Shown here one piece after another: positions 7,865 through 16,133 of a stretch of DNA of 34,818 bases (positions are counted from its first letter, which is position 1; each line of letters starts with the position of its first letter). The translations under genes and the position numbers were made by a program. The notes below the pieces were generated by a model that was given only the letters and a program-made list of their open reading frames with translations, did no database searches and was not told where the DNA came from. The stretch spans positions 1-34,818 of the forward strand of contig CAIMHT010000020.1 of assembly GCA_903840935.1 (NCBI GenBank), written 5' to 3'. This DNA comes from an uncultured Chlorobiaceae bacterium (GTDB lineage Bacteria; Bacteroidota; Chlorobiia; Chlorobiales; Chlorobiaceae).

Positions 7865-9562
7865 TTATTTGAGTTCAAGAGGAACAGGGTTTTTCAGGAT
7901 TGCGCCGGTATTGGCCGAGGTGACCATTTGTGCATACCTGGCCAGATATCCTTTTTTGATTTTCGGTTCAAATGGTTTCAGCAGTGCCAGCCGCTCATTG
8001 ATGAGCTGGTCGGTCAGGCTGACCGAAATGCTTCTGCCGGGAATATCGATAGTAATCATGTCGCCGTTTTGGAGGATGGCAATCGGGCCGCGCTCGGCGG
8101 CTTCGGGGGAGATGTGTCCGATGCAGGCCCCCCTTGATCCTCCGGAGAATCGTCCGTCGGTGATAAGTGCAACCGATTCGCCGAGACCGCGGCCCATGAT
8201 GGCACTGGTGGGAGAGAGCATTTCCGGCATTCCGGGTCCTCCCTTCGGTCCCTCGTAGCGGATCACCACCACGTCGCCGGCTTTGACATCATCACCCATA
8301 ATGCCTTTGATGGCGTCATCCTGGCAGTCATAAATTTTTGCCGGGCCGGTGTGCTTCATCATTTCAGGGGCAACTGCGCCGGTTTTGACCACAGCTCCCT
8401 GCGGAGCAAGATTTCCGAAAAGGACGGCAAGGCCGCCGGTCAGGGAGTATGGATCTTCTATGCTTCTGATGACGGTGCTGTCAAGAACCTCTGCATCGGC
8501 AATATTTTCGCCAAGTGTTTTTCCGGTTACGGTGAGGGCGGAGAGGTTGAGAAGTCCGTCAATTTTGCTGAGTTCTTTCAGGATTGCCGATACGCCGCCA
8601 GCCCGATCGACATCTTCTATGTGGACTGCCATCGTTGCGGGGCTGACTTTACAGATATAGGGTGTTCTGGCTGAAAGGGCGTTCAGTTCTGAAAAATCGA
8701 AGTCCAACTCAGCTTCATTGGCAATGGCGAGGGTGTGCAGGATAGTGTTCGTGCTGCCGCCCATTGCAAAGTCGAGGGCAAAAGCGTTCAGCAGCGAACT
8801 GCGGGTGAGAATGTCTCGCGGCTTGATATCCTTCTTTACCAGATCAATAATCCGGCGGGATGCCTCCCTGACCAGATCGTTGCGCCGGGGGTCGATGGCA
8901 AGAATGGTGCCGTTTCCGGGCAGGGCAAAGCCAAGCGCTTCGCTGAGGCAGTTCATTGAGTTGGCGGTGAACATGCCGGAACAGGAACCGCAACCTGGGC
9001 AGGCGCTCTCTTCGATGGTCTCAAGTTCCTCGTCGTTGATTTTTCCGGCGCTGTACTGGCCGACCGCTTCGAAGACTGAAATGAGGTCAACGGTTTTGCC
9101 TGCGGGGGTGTGGCCAGCTTTCATGGGGCCGCCGGAGACAAAGATGACCGGGATGTTGATGCGCAATGCTGCCATCATCATGCCAGGGGTGATTTTGTCG
9201 CAGTTCGGAATGCAGACCAGTCCGTCGAGGCGGTGGGCTTCGGCGACGGTTTCGACGCTGTCGGCAATCAGTTCACGGCTTGCAAGGGAGTAGCGCATGC
9301 CGATATGACCCATCGCAATGCCGTCGCAGACACCGATGGTATTGAATTCAAAGGGAACTCCTCCGGCTTTGCGAACTTCCTCTTTTGCGATGCGGCCCAG
9401 CTCCTGGAGGTGGGAGTGGCCAGGGATCAATTCGTTGTAGGAGTTGCATATCCCGATAAAGGGCTTTTTGAAGTCGCTGTTTGAAACAATGGAACCTGTG
9501 GCTTTAAGAAGGCTGCGGTGTGGCGCTTTTTCAAACCCTGTTTTGACAGTATCAGATCTCAT
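7865..9562 (-). CDS. ilvD: dihydroxy-acid dehydratase
   Basis: IlvD is the iron-sulfur dehydratase that converts dihydroxyisovalerate and dihydroxymethylvalerate to the 2-keto acids. The product begins [20 protein letters not shown], the standard IlvD start. Cluster and metal ligands are visible in [25 protein letters not shown] and [11 protein letters not shown]. The C-terminal [19 protein letters not shown] signature is also present. At 565 residues it fits the shorter bacterial IlvD class. A GTG at 9622 would add 20 residues with no family similarity, so the ATG at 9562 is preferred. The gene is first in the minus-strand operon and almost abuts ilvB. The 3' end is TAA at 7865. Confidence 0.97.
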   Translation of the reverse strand: MRSDTVKTGFEKAPHRSLLKATGSIVSNSDFKKPFIGICNSYNELIPGHSHLQELGRIAKEEVRKAGGVPFEFNTIGVCDGIAMGHIGMRYSLASRELIADSVETVAEAHRLDGLVCIPNCDKITPGMMMAALRINIPVIFVSGGPMKAGHTPAGKTVDLISVFEAVGQYSAGKINDEELETIEESACPGCGSCSGMFTANSMNCLSEALGFALPGNGTILAIDPRRNDLVREASRRIIDLVKKDIKPRDILTRSSLLNAFALDFAMGGSTNTILHTLAIANEAELDFDFSELNALSARTPYICKVSPATMAVHIEDVDRAGGVSAILKELSKIDGLLNLSALTVTGKTLGENIADAEVLDSTVIRSIEDPYSLTGGLAVLFGNLAPQGAVVKTGAVAPEMMKHTGPAKIYDCQDDAIKGIMGDDVKAGDVVVIRYEGPKGGPGMPEMLSPTSAIMGRGLGESVALITDGRFSGGSRGACIGHISPEAAERGPIAILQNGDMITIDIPGRSISVSLTDQLINERLALLKPFEPKIKKGYLARYAQMVTSANTGAILKNPVPLELK

Positions 9563-9672
9563 GGCAGTAATTTTTTTGGCTGTTAACGAAGATATCTCCG
9601 GGGCTGCCGATCCCGAAGCCACAGTAAAGATACGATTGAAAAGAGAAAAATGGACTTGGGAGCGGTTTTCGT

Positions 9673-9678
9673 ATTATA
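9673..9678 (-). promoter_or_regulatory. candidate -10 element for the ilvD-ilvB operon
   Basis: The minus strand reads TATAAT here in the context TACTATAATACG, a perfect sigma-70 -10 box. It lies about 110 nt upstream of the ilvD ATG. No good -35 hexamer is seen 16-18 nt upstream (GTTCGT at best). This is the only strong candidate promoter in the upstream region of ilvD. Confidence 0.4.
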
Positions 9679-9724
9679 GTACGGGAGGAACGGTTACGAA
9701 CCCTGACCGGAGGGAGTTTGGCAA

Positions 9725-9874
9725 GTGCACGGCAACGACGCAGGAAAATGGCTCGTGATGCTGTACCTGATTTTCACTGCTTCGGATGAAAACGGTGCTC
9801 TGTGGATTGAATGCAGCCATGTTATTGAAATTTTTTTCGGTGTTAAACGAAAATTTGACTTAAACTACATTTAA
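9725..9874 (+). pseudogene. small ORF resembling the N-terminus of a CheW-like domain (probable remnant)
   Basis: A GTG at 9725, preceded by a good GGAGGG Shine-Dalgarno 10 nt upstream, opens a 49-codon frame ending in TAA at 9872-9874. The central part reads MLYLIFTASDENGALWIECS then HVIEIF. This resembles the first two beta strands and helix of CheW-type domains (aromatic-L-I-F, then a Gly, then I-x-x-x-x-V-x-E-I). A full CheW is about 150 residues, so this is at most the first third. It could be a decayed chemotaxis-scaffold gene or a chance frame. The similarity is by eye only. Confidence 0.35.
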
Positions 9875-9903
9875 ACTTTTATTAAAACAAACATTAAAAA
9901 TGT

Positions 9904-9909
9904 TATAAT
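9904..9909 (+). promoter_or_regulatory. candidate -10 element upstream of the lipid-kinase fusion and tol genes
   Basis: A perfect TATAAT lies 75 nt before the ATG at 9985 in a very AT-rich tract. No good -35 hexamer is at standard spacing; a TTGACT at 9855-9860 is too far away. It may drive the fusion gene and possibly the downstream tol cluster, since the next gap is only 25 nt. Confidence 0.35.
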
Positions 9910-9984
9910 CTGGTGGATATTTGCTGTTTATTCTGTACCGTTAACGTTATACATTTTTGTGCAACCAGATTAACAATCCATCTT

Positions 9985-11565
9985 ATGCTGAATCTCCAAG
10001 CTCCATTGCCTCAGGATTTTCCAGCCTTTTTTCTGACACTCTCCCTTGTACTGCTTTTTGTTCTTCTTGCAGAACTACTGACGAGAAAGTTCAGTATCAG
10101 CGCTCTTGTTGTCAGGAAAATCGTTCACCTTTCCATGGGTGTGGTTATCTTTTTTATACCAGCCTATTTCCAGTCAAATTTTTATCCTGTTCTTGCGGCC
10201 GCTCTTTTGTTGCTCTTTAACGGATTGAACATCCGACAGAAATGGTTCGGCTCCCTGCTTGCCCTTCCTGAAGAGAAGAGTGCACAGCCGTCAACAATGA
10301 AAAGTTATGGGTCGCTGCTTTTCCCACTGGTTTTTCTGCTTCAACTGCTCTTTTTATGGGAGTCACACAAGTGGATATTGCAGACATCCATGCTTGTGAT
10401 GGGCGTGAGCGATTCGCTTGCGGCTCTGGTTGGCAGTTCGGTCGGGAAAAAGCATATTGAGCATCTGACGAAAAGCCCCAAAACCGTTGAGGGATCGCTT
10501 ACCATGTTTTTGAGCGGGTTTCTGCTGCTCAGTGCCACTCTTCTAGTATTCAGTACACAGTTCAGCGGGGGACTTGCCGGAAAGTCGATGCTGATGCTTC
10601 TGGGTCTTGCACTTCTTCTTGCCGTTGTTGCCACCGCTGTCGAGGCGCTTTTGTCTCACGGGCTCGACAATTTTTTTATTCCAATCTCAATCGCCTATGT
10701 TCTCTATGTTCTTGAGATGAACCATACCATTCATCTTGAGCAGTTTCTTCTTGGGGGACTTTTTGCTCTTCTTCTGGCTGTTTTTTCGATCAAGGTCAAG
10801 TTTCTTGACAACAGCGGGGCAACGGCGACATTTTTGCTTGGAACAACCATTTTCGGTATCGGCGGGGTAGAGTGGACGGTGCCGCTGCTTACCTTTTATC
10901 TCCTCTCGTCGGTGCTCTCAAAACTGGGCAAGAAAAGGAAGGCGAAGTTTGATCTGGTTTTTGAAAAAGGGTCTCAGCGGGATGCCGGGCAGGTCTATGC
11001 CAATGGCGGAATCGCCTGGATCATGATGATTATTTTTTCGCTGACCAATAATCCGGCACTCTTTTTTGCCTATCTTGGTACACTCGCGGCGGTACAGGCT
11101 GATACCTGGGCGACGGAAATTGGTACCATGTGGCCAAATCCGAAAGCCTGGCTGGTGACTACGTTCAGGGAGGTGCCTGTGGGTACTTCGGGTGGCGTCT
11201 CTGTGCCGGGTACTTCGGGCGCTTTTATCGGCTCACTTTTTATCTGTGCGAGTGCATTGGCGGTCAATGTCAAGTGGATGAGTGACTTCGGGGTGGTACA
11301 GTCTTTTCTGCTCATTGGTTTTTCAGGACTTCTGGCCAGTCTGGTTGACAGTTTTTTTGGAGCAACCGTCCAAGCCCAGTATTTCGATCCAATTCGTGAA
11401 AAGGTGACGGAGAGGACACACAGTTTGGCTCCTGACGGGTCGCTGGTTGAAAACAGGCTTCTCAAAGGGACTCCTCTTGTCAATAATGATCTGGTCAATA
11501 CGCTTTGCGCTCTTTCCGGTTCAGCGTTGGCCTACACGGTGATCCAGAATGTTCATCTGTTTTAA
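9985..11565 (+). CDS. phytol/farnesol kinase (VTE5-like) fused to isoprenyl-phosphate kinase (DUF92/VTE6-like)
   Basis: This 526-residue integral membrane protein has two fused domains. The N-terminal half (about 1-250, with about seven hydrophobic helices) is dolichol-kinase/VTE5-like: RKIVHLSMGV near 46, then GVSDSLAALVGSSVGKK and SPKTVEGS, the CTP-dependent kinase signature. The C-terminal half (about 255-526) is DUF92/TMEM19/VTE6-like: DNSGATATFLLG, GQVYANGG, ADTWATEIGTMWP and GTSGGVSVPGTSG. In plants and cyanobacteria VTE5 phosphorylates phytol and VTE6 phosphorylates phytyl phosphate, so the fusion could carry out both steps of isoprenol salvage to the diphosphate. In green sulfur bacteria phytol and farnesol esterify (bacterio)chlorophylls. 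I chose the ATG at 9985 over a GTG 72 nt upstream that adds a Cys-rich stretch with no family similarity. The substrate is inferred. Confidence 0.85.
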   Translation: MLNLQAPLPQDFPAFFLTLSLVLLFVLLAELLTRKFSISALVVRKIVHLSMGVVIFFIPAYFQSNFYPVLAAALLLLFNGLNIRQKWFGSLLALPEEKSAQPSTMKSYGSLLFPLVFLLQLLFLWESHKWILQTSMLVMGVSDSLAALVGSSVGKKHIEHLTKSPKTVEGSLTMFLSGFLLLSATLLVFSTQFSGGLAGKSMLMLLGLALLLAVVATAVEALLSHGLDNFFIPISIAYVLYVLEMNHTIHLEQFLLGGLFALLLAVFSIKVKFLDNSGATATFLLGTTIFGIGGVEWTVPLLTFYLLSSVLSKLGKKRKAKFDLVFEKGSQRDAGQVYANGGIAWIMMIIFSLTNNPALFFAYLGTLAAVQADTWATEIGTMWPNPKAWLVTTFREVPVGTSGGVSVPGTSGAFIGSLFICASALAVNVKWMSDFGVVQSFLLIGFSGLLASLVDSFFGATVQAQYFDPIREKVTERTHSLAPDGSLVENRLLKGTPLVNNDLVNTLCALSGSALAYTVIQNVHLF

Positions 11566-11590
11566 TGAACCCTAATTGCTCTCTATCTCT

Positions 11591-12250
11591 ATGCTTGATT
11601 CCAGACTCGGTATTTTAGGCCTGCTTTCGGATGCCGGAGTTGTGGTGCTGATGGTGCTTTCGGTGCTGCTCTCATTTTCGATCATCTCATGGGCAATCAT
11701 TGCCTATAAATTTGGATATCTGAGGAAATCCTTGCGCGAGTCGAAGGCGTTTCTTGACTATTTTTTCGAAGTGTATAATATCGACAAGGTCTTTACCGAA
11801 AGTGAAAATTTCAGACATGGCTCATTGCCGAGAGTTTTCCGGTCAGGCTACATCGAGTATCGGGCCCTTGGCGACAAGGGTGATATTCGCCTTGCGAGAG
11901 CGCGTATTGCCCGGGCTGTGAAACGGGAGGTTAATGCAGAAAACAAGAGGCTGTCTGCCCTTGTCCCTTTTCTTGCAACGGTCAGCAATACGGCACCGTT
12001 TATAGGTCTTTTTGGTACGGTGTGGGGGATCATGAATTCGTTCCATACCATCGGTTTGACCCAATCGGCTTCGCTTGCGGCAGTTGCTCCCGGTATCTCG
12101 GAAGCGCTTATTGCTACTGCGGCTGGTCTTGCTGCGGCTATTCCTGCCGTGATTGCCTACAACTCTTTTACGCATAAGATTGGTGTCATAGAGCGGGACC
12201 TGGAGGAGTTTTCTCCTGAATTTGTTGCAGCATTTATCAACGAGCCGTAG
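11591..12250 (+). CDS. tolQ: TolQ/ExbB-type proton channel protein
   Basis: This 219-residue inner-membrane protein is the pentameric proton-channel subunit that powers TolA. It has one hydrophobic helix near residues 18-40 (VVVLMVLSVLLSFSIISWAI) and two in the C-terminal MotA/ExbB domain. Typical motifs are LVPFLATVSNTAPFIGLFGT, VWGIMNSF and GISEALIATAAGLAAAIPAV. The ATG at 11591 is chosen over a TTG 15 nt earlier. It follows the lipid-kinase gene by 25 nt and precedes tolR by 16 nt, so cotranscription is likely. Assignment to Tol instead of Exb rests on the tolB-pal genes downstream. Confidence 0.93.
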   Translation: MLDSRLGILGLLSDAGVVVLMVLSVLLSFSIISWAIIAYKFGYLRKSLRESKAFLDYFFEVYNIDKVFTESENFRHGSLPRVFRSGYIEYRALGDKGDIRLARARIARAVKREVNAENKRLSALVPFLATVSNTAPFIGLFGTVWGIMNSFHTIGLTQSASLAAVAPGISEALIATAAGLAAAIPAVIAYNSFTHKIGVIERDLEEFSPEFVAAFINEP

Positions 12251-12266
12251 GGCTGAACCCCCAGAT

Positions 12267-12692
12267 ATGATAACATCAGGAAAAGGCCGCCGGTTGATGA
12301 GCGACATTAATGTCACTCCGTTTGTTGATGTCATGCTTGTGCTGCTGATCATTTTTATGGTGACAGCTCCCATGATGACGAATGGCGTTAAAGTTGAAAC
12401 GCCCAGTACTACCTTGCAGAAAATGGATGTGGATGAGAAGTCTCTTGTCATCAGCATTGATGCTTCACGGCGGGTTTATATCAATAAGTATGAGCTGAAT
12501 GCATCGGAGGTTCGAGAAAAACTGCCGACGATTCTTGATGTCAAGCAGACCTCAGAGGTCTATCTCAAGGCTGATAAGTCGTTGCCTTATGGATTGGTGA
12601 TGGATGTCATGGCCCAGATCAGGGACGCAGGAATTGAAAAGATCGGTATGGTGACAGAGCCTTTGGCTGTTTCCAGGGAAGGCGGGAGATAG
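12267..12692 (+). CDS. tolR: TolR/ExbD-type protein
   Basis: This 141-residue protein has a short cytoplasmic N-terminus, one transmembrane helix and a periplasmic domain. The SDINVTPFVDVMLVLLIIF segment (12-30) contains the essential membrane Asp (D21), equivalent to D23 of E. coli TolR, which works with TolQ in proton translocation. The periplasmic part (about 40-135) has the usual VxVYLKADKS...Y-x-x-VMDVMAQIRDAGI pattern. The ATG at 12267, 16 nt after tolQ, gives the standard start. An upstream in-frame start overlapping tolQ is less likely. The tolA gene starts 8 nt after its stop. Confidence 0.93.
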   Translation: MITSGKGRRLMSDINVTPFVDVMLVLLIIFMVTAPMMTNGVKVETPSTTLQKMDVDEKSLVISIDASRRVYINKYELNASEVREKLPTILDVKQTSEVYLKADKSLPYGLVMDVMAQIRDAGIEKIGMVTEPLAVSREGGR

Positions 12693-12700
12693 GTGGGCGT

Positions 12701-13573
12701 ATGAAAAAAGGTCAGAAGCTTCCCTATGCTGAAAAAAAATTTTCGCTCTGGCTTATCGGGGCTGCCGCAATGCATGTTTTTGTGCTTTTTTTGGCGGTTT
12801 CTTTTCAATTGTGGGATGCAGGCCGGCATCCAAAGCCGAAAATTGTGACGGTCACTCTTGTTTCATCGCCCGGTTCAGCGACATCCCGTGAATATTCTGA
12901 CCATGAGAGTGCTGCGGGGGTTGTTGAGGCACCTTCCCCGGCGGTGGCTCCACCTCCTCCTGTCAGCAAAAAGAGTGTCAAGGAGCCGGTTCCGGAAAAA
13001 TCGCCGGTTATCGAGAAGAAAATTGCCATAGAGCCGCTGAAGCCCAAGGTGGTTGAGAAGAAGCCGGACATCAACCAGGCTCTTCTGCGCCTTAAAGAAA
13101 ATGTCGATAAAAAAACGGCGCAATTGCCCAAGCCAGCCACCACAAATTTGAGCAATGCACTTGACCGGCTTCAGCAGAAAGTCAAGTCGTCGGGTGAGGG
13201 AGCTGGAACGGGTTCGGGACGTGGACAAGCAAGTTCTTCTGCCGGACGAAATGGTGTGGGAAGAGGGTCTGGGGGTGGAGGAACCGCAGATTCCTATAAG
13301 GCGAAAATTGCGTCGATTATTCAGCAGAACTGGGCTTTTTCAAAGCAGTTGCTCAAAAACAGTTATGGTATGGAGGTCTACGTCCGCATCAATATTGTGG
13401 CTGATGGTACCATTCGCCAGATTCTTTACGACAAGAGAGCGCCGAGCGAGTATTTGAATAATTCAGTGAAAAAAGCGCTTGAGAAATCATCGCCTCTTCC
13501 CGTTTTGCCGAAAGAGGAGGGTGCCCGCGATGTTTGGATTGGCTTTGTGTTTACTCCTGAAGGTATTGAATAG
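12701..13573 (+). CDS. tolA: TolA/TonB-family periplasm-spanning protein
   Basis: This 290-residue protein links the TolQR motor to TolB/Pal. It has a basic N-terminus, a single helix (about 14-36, SLWLIGAAAMHVFVLFLAVS), a long Pro/Lys/Glu/Val-rich spacer (about 60-140), a Gly/Ser-rich hinge (about 163-190) and a TonB/TolA C-terminal domain from about 192 (YKAKIASIIQQNW, then YVRINIVADGTI and ALEKSSPLPVLP). The first spacer segment is Pro-rich like TonB rather than Ala-helical like enterobacterial TolA, so the paralogy is ambiguous. Position between tolR and tolB favours TolA. An AGGTGG Shine-Dalgarno sits upstream of the ATG. Confidence 0.85.
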   Translation: MKKGQKLPYAEKKFSLWLIGAAAMHVFVLFLAVSFQLWDAGRHPKPKIVTVTLVSSPGSATSREYSDHESAAGVVEAPSPAVAPPPPVSKKSVKEPVPEKSPVIEKKIAIEPLKPKVVEKKPDINQALLRLKENVDKKTAQLPKPATTNLSNALDRLQQKVKSSGEGAGTGSGRGQASSSAGRNGVGRGSGGGGTADSYKAKIASIIQQNWAFSKQLLKNSYGMEVYVRINIVADGTIRQILYDKRAPSEYLNNSVKKALEKSSPLPVLPKEEGARDVWIGFVFTPEGIE

Positions 13574-13701
13574 AAAGTGAGATTCCTCTGTTTTTTGCTA
13601 TATTTTACTATATTTACCTTGAAATGCGGGAGGTTGGGTGTCCCTGAATTTTTACGACTGTCAGCCAAGATTACCTGTAACGATTAAAGCCTTGCTTGGT
13701 T

Positions 13702-15015
13702 ATGATTCAATTTTTTCGAGGTGCTGTTTCTTGCGTTTTTTTGCTGCTCTTTTGCTTCGTATCTCCCTTGCATCTCGTCGCGGCTGAGGGTCAGGAGTAT
13801 ATAGCCATACGTAAAGAGGGGTCGGGCAACATTGCTCTTGTGCTTGACAAACTGGATGCAAAGGGTCGAAAAGAGACGAATTTTGCGCAGAGTCTTGATG
13901 TTACCATGCGTGATGGCCTTGATTTTACCAGGCTATTTTCCCTTATCTCTCCACCGCTTAACGTTAAAGACAATAGTGACAGGAAGAACATTGTTATTAA
14001 TTTCCCGGCACTGACTTCGGTAGGCGCAGAGGTATATGCCGGGGGAGTGGTCACGATGAAATCAGATATGATTATTCTTGACATGAAGGTCTACGAGGCT
14101 GCGGGGTCAAAATTACTCATGAACAAAACCTATAGCGGAACAGAAGCTGATCTTCGCTCAATCGGCCATGCCTTTTGTGCAGATATTGTTCAGCTTCTCA
14201 CCGGTAAACGATCTGTATTTGGCAGTAGAATTGTCTTTGTTTCAAATAAAACCGGGTTCAAGGAGATCTATGAGTGTGAATTTGATGGATATGGGGTTAA
14301 GCCACTGACCAATTCGAGATCTATTTGCATGAACCCGGCGCTCTCTCCGGATGGAAAGCATCTTGCCTATATCGACTTTATCTCTGGCAGGCCGACACTG
14401 TATATCAGGAGCCTCACCGGAGGGAGAATCGCAGCAGTCGGCAAGAGTGCTGTCAGTATTGACCCTGGCTGGAGAAACAACAACGAGGTAGCGGCAACCC
14501 TCTCTTTTGATGGCAACCAGGAAATTTATCTTGTAAATACCGACGGGACACTCTCCCGAAGGGTTACGAACAGCAAAAGTATCGATATTTCGCCAACCTT
14601 TTCTCCCGATGGCAGCAAGATGGCCTTTGTCTCTTCACGCAATGGCCTGCCACAGCTTTTTATTCAGGATCTTGCGTCCGGGCAGGTAAAGAGGCTTACC
14701 TTCAGCGGTCGTTATAATACACAGCCATCTTGGTCTCCTGTTGGCGATAAAATTGTGTATACTACATGGGAAAAGGGTGGTGAAATAAATATATTCACTA
14801 TAAATGCTGATGGTTCAGGGCTCATGCAGTTAACGCAAAAATCCGGGGAGAACAAGTCGCCCTCTTGGTCTCCGGATGGCGAAATGATTGTTTTTACGTC
14901 AAACTGCCAGGGTAAAGAAAAATTATACGTCATGAGTTCGAAAGGGGGGAACGAGAGGCTTTTGTTGCAGGTTGATGGTGAGCAGACGCAGCCATCCTGG
15001 TCTTTATTTCGGTAG
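13702..15015 (+). CDS. tolB: TolB periplasmic beta-propeller protein
   Basis: This 437-residue secreted protein begins with a Sec signal (MIQFFRGAVSCVFLLLFCF, cleavage likely near HLVAA/EG). The N-terminal domain (about 30-160) is TolB_N-like. The C-terminal beta-propeller carries PD40 repeats: ALSPDGKHLAYID, PTFSPDGSKMAFVSSR, PSWSPVGDKIVYTTW, PSWSPDGEMIVFTSN and a final truncated PSWSLF. TolB binds Pal and TolA during outer-membrane constriction. The ATG at 13702 is preferred to a TTG two codons earlier. It lies 128 nt after tolA in an AT-rich gap with several TATATT-like hexamers, which may hold an extra promoter. Confidence 0.93.
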   Translation: MIQFFRGAVSCVFLLLFCFVSPLHLVAAEGQEYIAIRKEGSGNIALVLDKLDAKGRKETNFAQSLDVTMRDGLDFTRLFSLISPPLNVKDNSDRKNIVINFPALTSVGAEVYAGGVVTMKSDMIILDMKVYEAAGSKLLMNKTYSGTEADLRSIGHAFCADIVQLLTGKRSVFGSRIVFVSNKTGFKEIYECEFDGYGVKPLTNSRSICMNPALSPDGKHLAYIDFISGRPTLYIRSLTGGRIAAVGKSAVSIDPGWRNNNEVAATLSFDGNQEIYLVNTDGTLSRRVTNSKSIDISPTFSPDGSKMAFVSSRNGLPQLFIQDLASGQVKRLTFSGRYNTQPSWSPVGDKIVYTTWEKGGEINIFTINADGSGLMQLTQKSGENKSPSWSPDGEMIVFTSNCQGKEKLYVMSSKGGNERLLLQVDGEQTQPSWSLFR

Positions 15016-15064
15016 TACTTAGTATCTTTGAAACAAAAATGACAATGAAAAAAAGGGGGAAAAA

Positions 15065-15532
15065 ATGAACGCCATGAAGCCTTTGTTAAGATCGCTGTTT
15101 ATTCCGACCATGCTTTTTCTTGGGGCCTGTGGTTGTTGTGAAAAGGTTGTCGCACCACCTCCAGCCGCACCACCACCTCCGCCAGCGCCTGTAATTGTTT
15201 TGCCAGGTCTTGGGGATGTCTTCTATGATTTTGATCGTTCAGAGCTTCGTGAGGAAGCTGTTGTACAATTGAAGACCAATGCCAACTGGATGGCCGCAAA
15301 TGCAGCACGCAATGTTATCATCGAAGGCCATTGCGATGAGAGAGGCACCAGTGAGTATAATCTTGCTCTTGGTCAGCGCCGTGCAAACAGTGCCAGGGAT
15401 TATGTTATCAATCTCGGTGTTGATGCCGCACGTCTGAAGACGGTCAGTTATGGTGAAGAAAAACCATTTGTTCTTGGCCACACTGAGGAGGCATGGGCTC
15501 AGAACAGACGGGCTCATTTTGTTGCCGAATAA
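15065..15532 (+). CDS. pal: Pal peptidoglycan-associated lipoprotein, copy 1
   Basis: This is a 155-residue outer-membrane lipoprotein. The signal peptide ends in the lipobox LFLGAC (lipidated C22), followed by a Cys-rich GCC and a proline-rich linker (about 28-45). The OmpA-type peptidoglycan-binding domain starts at [12 protein letters not shown] and contains [20 protein letters not shown], including the Asp and Arg that bind diaminopimelate. It ends NRRAHFVAE, as in E. coli Pal. A strong AGGGGGA ribosome binding site precedes the ATG. The gene lies 49 nt after tolB and is followed by an intrinsic terminator. It is paralogous to the next gene. Confidence 0.95.
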   Translation: MNAMKPLLRSLFIPTMLFLGACGCCEKVVAPPPAAPPPPPAPVIVLPGLGDVFYDFDRSELREEAVVQLKTNANWMAANAARNVIIEGHCDERGTSEYNLALGQRRANSARDYVINLGVDAARLKTVSYGEEKPFVLGHTEEAWAQNRRAHFVAE

Positions 15533-15555
15533 AAAGATGTTTCGCTGAAAACAAC

Positions 15556-15590
15556 AAGGGGGCGGACGGTGTTCTGTCTGCCCCTTTTTT
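15556..15590 (+). terminator. intrinsic terminator between the two pal copies
   Basis: AAGGGGGCGGAC (15556-15567) pairs with GTCTGCCCCTT (15576-15586), with one bulged G, one G-U pair and an 8-nt loop. A run of six T (15585-15590) follows. This is a good rho-independent terminator for the plus-strand tol operon after the first pal. Read-through to pal2 or a separate promoter in the remaining 26 nt must express the downstream genes. Confidence 0.8.
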
Positions 15591-15616
15591 AATTAATGCT
15601 TAATTGAGCAGAATCC

Positions 15617-16111
15617 ATGAAAAAAAACATCATTATTGTTCTTGCTTTGATGGTGACCGCTGGATGTTCATCAAAAAGCGCAGTAACTCCTGATGAAGGT
15701 ACGTCAAGTCAGCCATCTTTGTCATCCTCGTCATCGCTGCCACCGTCGCCATCCGGTTATGGATTTGATCAATGGCAGACGGGACCGCTGGGTGATGTGT
15801 TTTATGATTATGACAGCGCTACTCTGAGTACTGAAGCACAGGAACAGTTGACGCAAAATGGGGGATGGTTGGCAAGCCATGTTTCCAAGGCAGCTCTTAT
15901 TGAAGGTCATTGTGATGAGAGGGGGACGTCTGAATATAATCTTGCACTCGGAGATCGCCGGGCGGCAAGTGCAAAAGAGTATCTGGTCAGGTTTGGTGTC
16001 AACCCATCTCGCCTTGAAACGGTCAGTTTCGGTGAAGAGCGTCCCTTTGTTCAGGGTTCTAATGAAGATGCTTGGGCAAAAAACCGCCGGGCTCACTTTG
16101 TTGTAAAATAA
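15617..16111 (+). CDS. Pal-like OmpA-domain lipoprotein, copy 2
   Basis: This 164-residue lipoprotein has signal [17 protein letters not shown] (lipidated C17) and a Ser/Pro-rich linker (about 18-50). A Pal-type OmpA domain follows: [32 protein letters not shown] and the terminal NRRAHFVVK. The peptidoglycan-binding residues are retained. The OmpA domain is very close to that of the upstream pal, but the linkers differ completely (Ser-rich versus Pro-rich), which fits a tandem duplication followed by divergence of the tether. A terminator separates the copies, and cpoB follows 22 nt downstream. Which copy binds TolB is not known. Confidence 0.93.
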   Translation: MKKNIIIVLALMVTAGCSSKSAVTPDEGTSSQPSLSSSSSLPPSPSGYGFDQWQTGPLGDVFYDYDSATLSTEAQEQLTQNGGWLASHVSKAALIEGHCDERGTSEYNLALGDRRAASAKEYLVRFGVNPSRLETVSFGEERPFVQGSNEDAWAKNRRAHFVVK

Positions 16112-16133
16112 CAGGAAGAAACCTTTACTGGCT

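Larger units (their letters stand above)
9563..9984. other. divergent intergenic region between ilvD and the lipid-kinase fusion
   Basis: This 422-nt gap separates ilvD (-) from the next plus-strand gene. It contains a TATAAT-type -10 on the minus strand (9673-9678), a small CheW-like ORF on the plus strand (9725-9874), an AT-rich tract (9850-9900) and a plus-strand TATAAT (9904-9909). I saw no leader peptide rich in Ile/Val/Leu codons and no convincing attenuator or riboswitch for ilvD. Confidence 0.6.

Noticed and set aside
8718-9293. 191-codon plus-strand open frame
   Set aside because: It lies entirely antisense to ilvD, has a composition typical of a shadow frame and shows no recognisable motif.
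9563-9724. ilv leader-peptide attenuator or T-box upstream of ilvD
   Set aside because: There is no run of Ile/Val/Leu codons and no convincing pair of alternative hairpins on the minus strand.
12701-13573. TonB of an iron-uptake system
   Set aside because: The proline-rich spacer is TonB-like, but the gene sits between tolR and tolB, so TolA is the better call.
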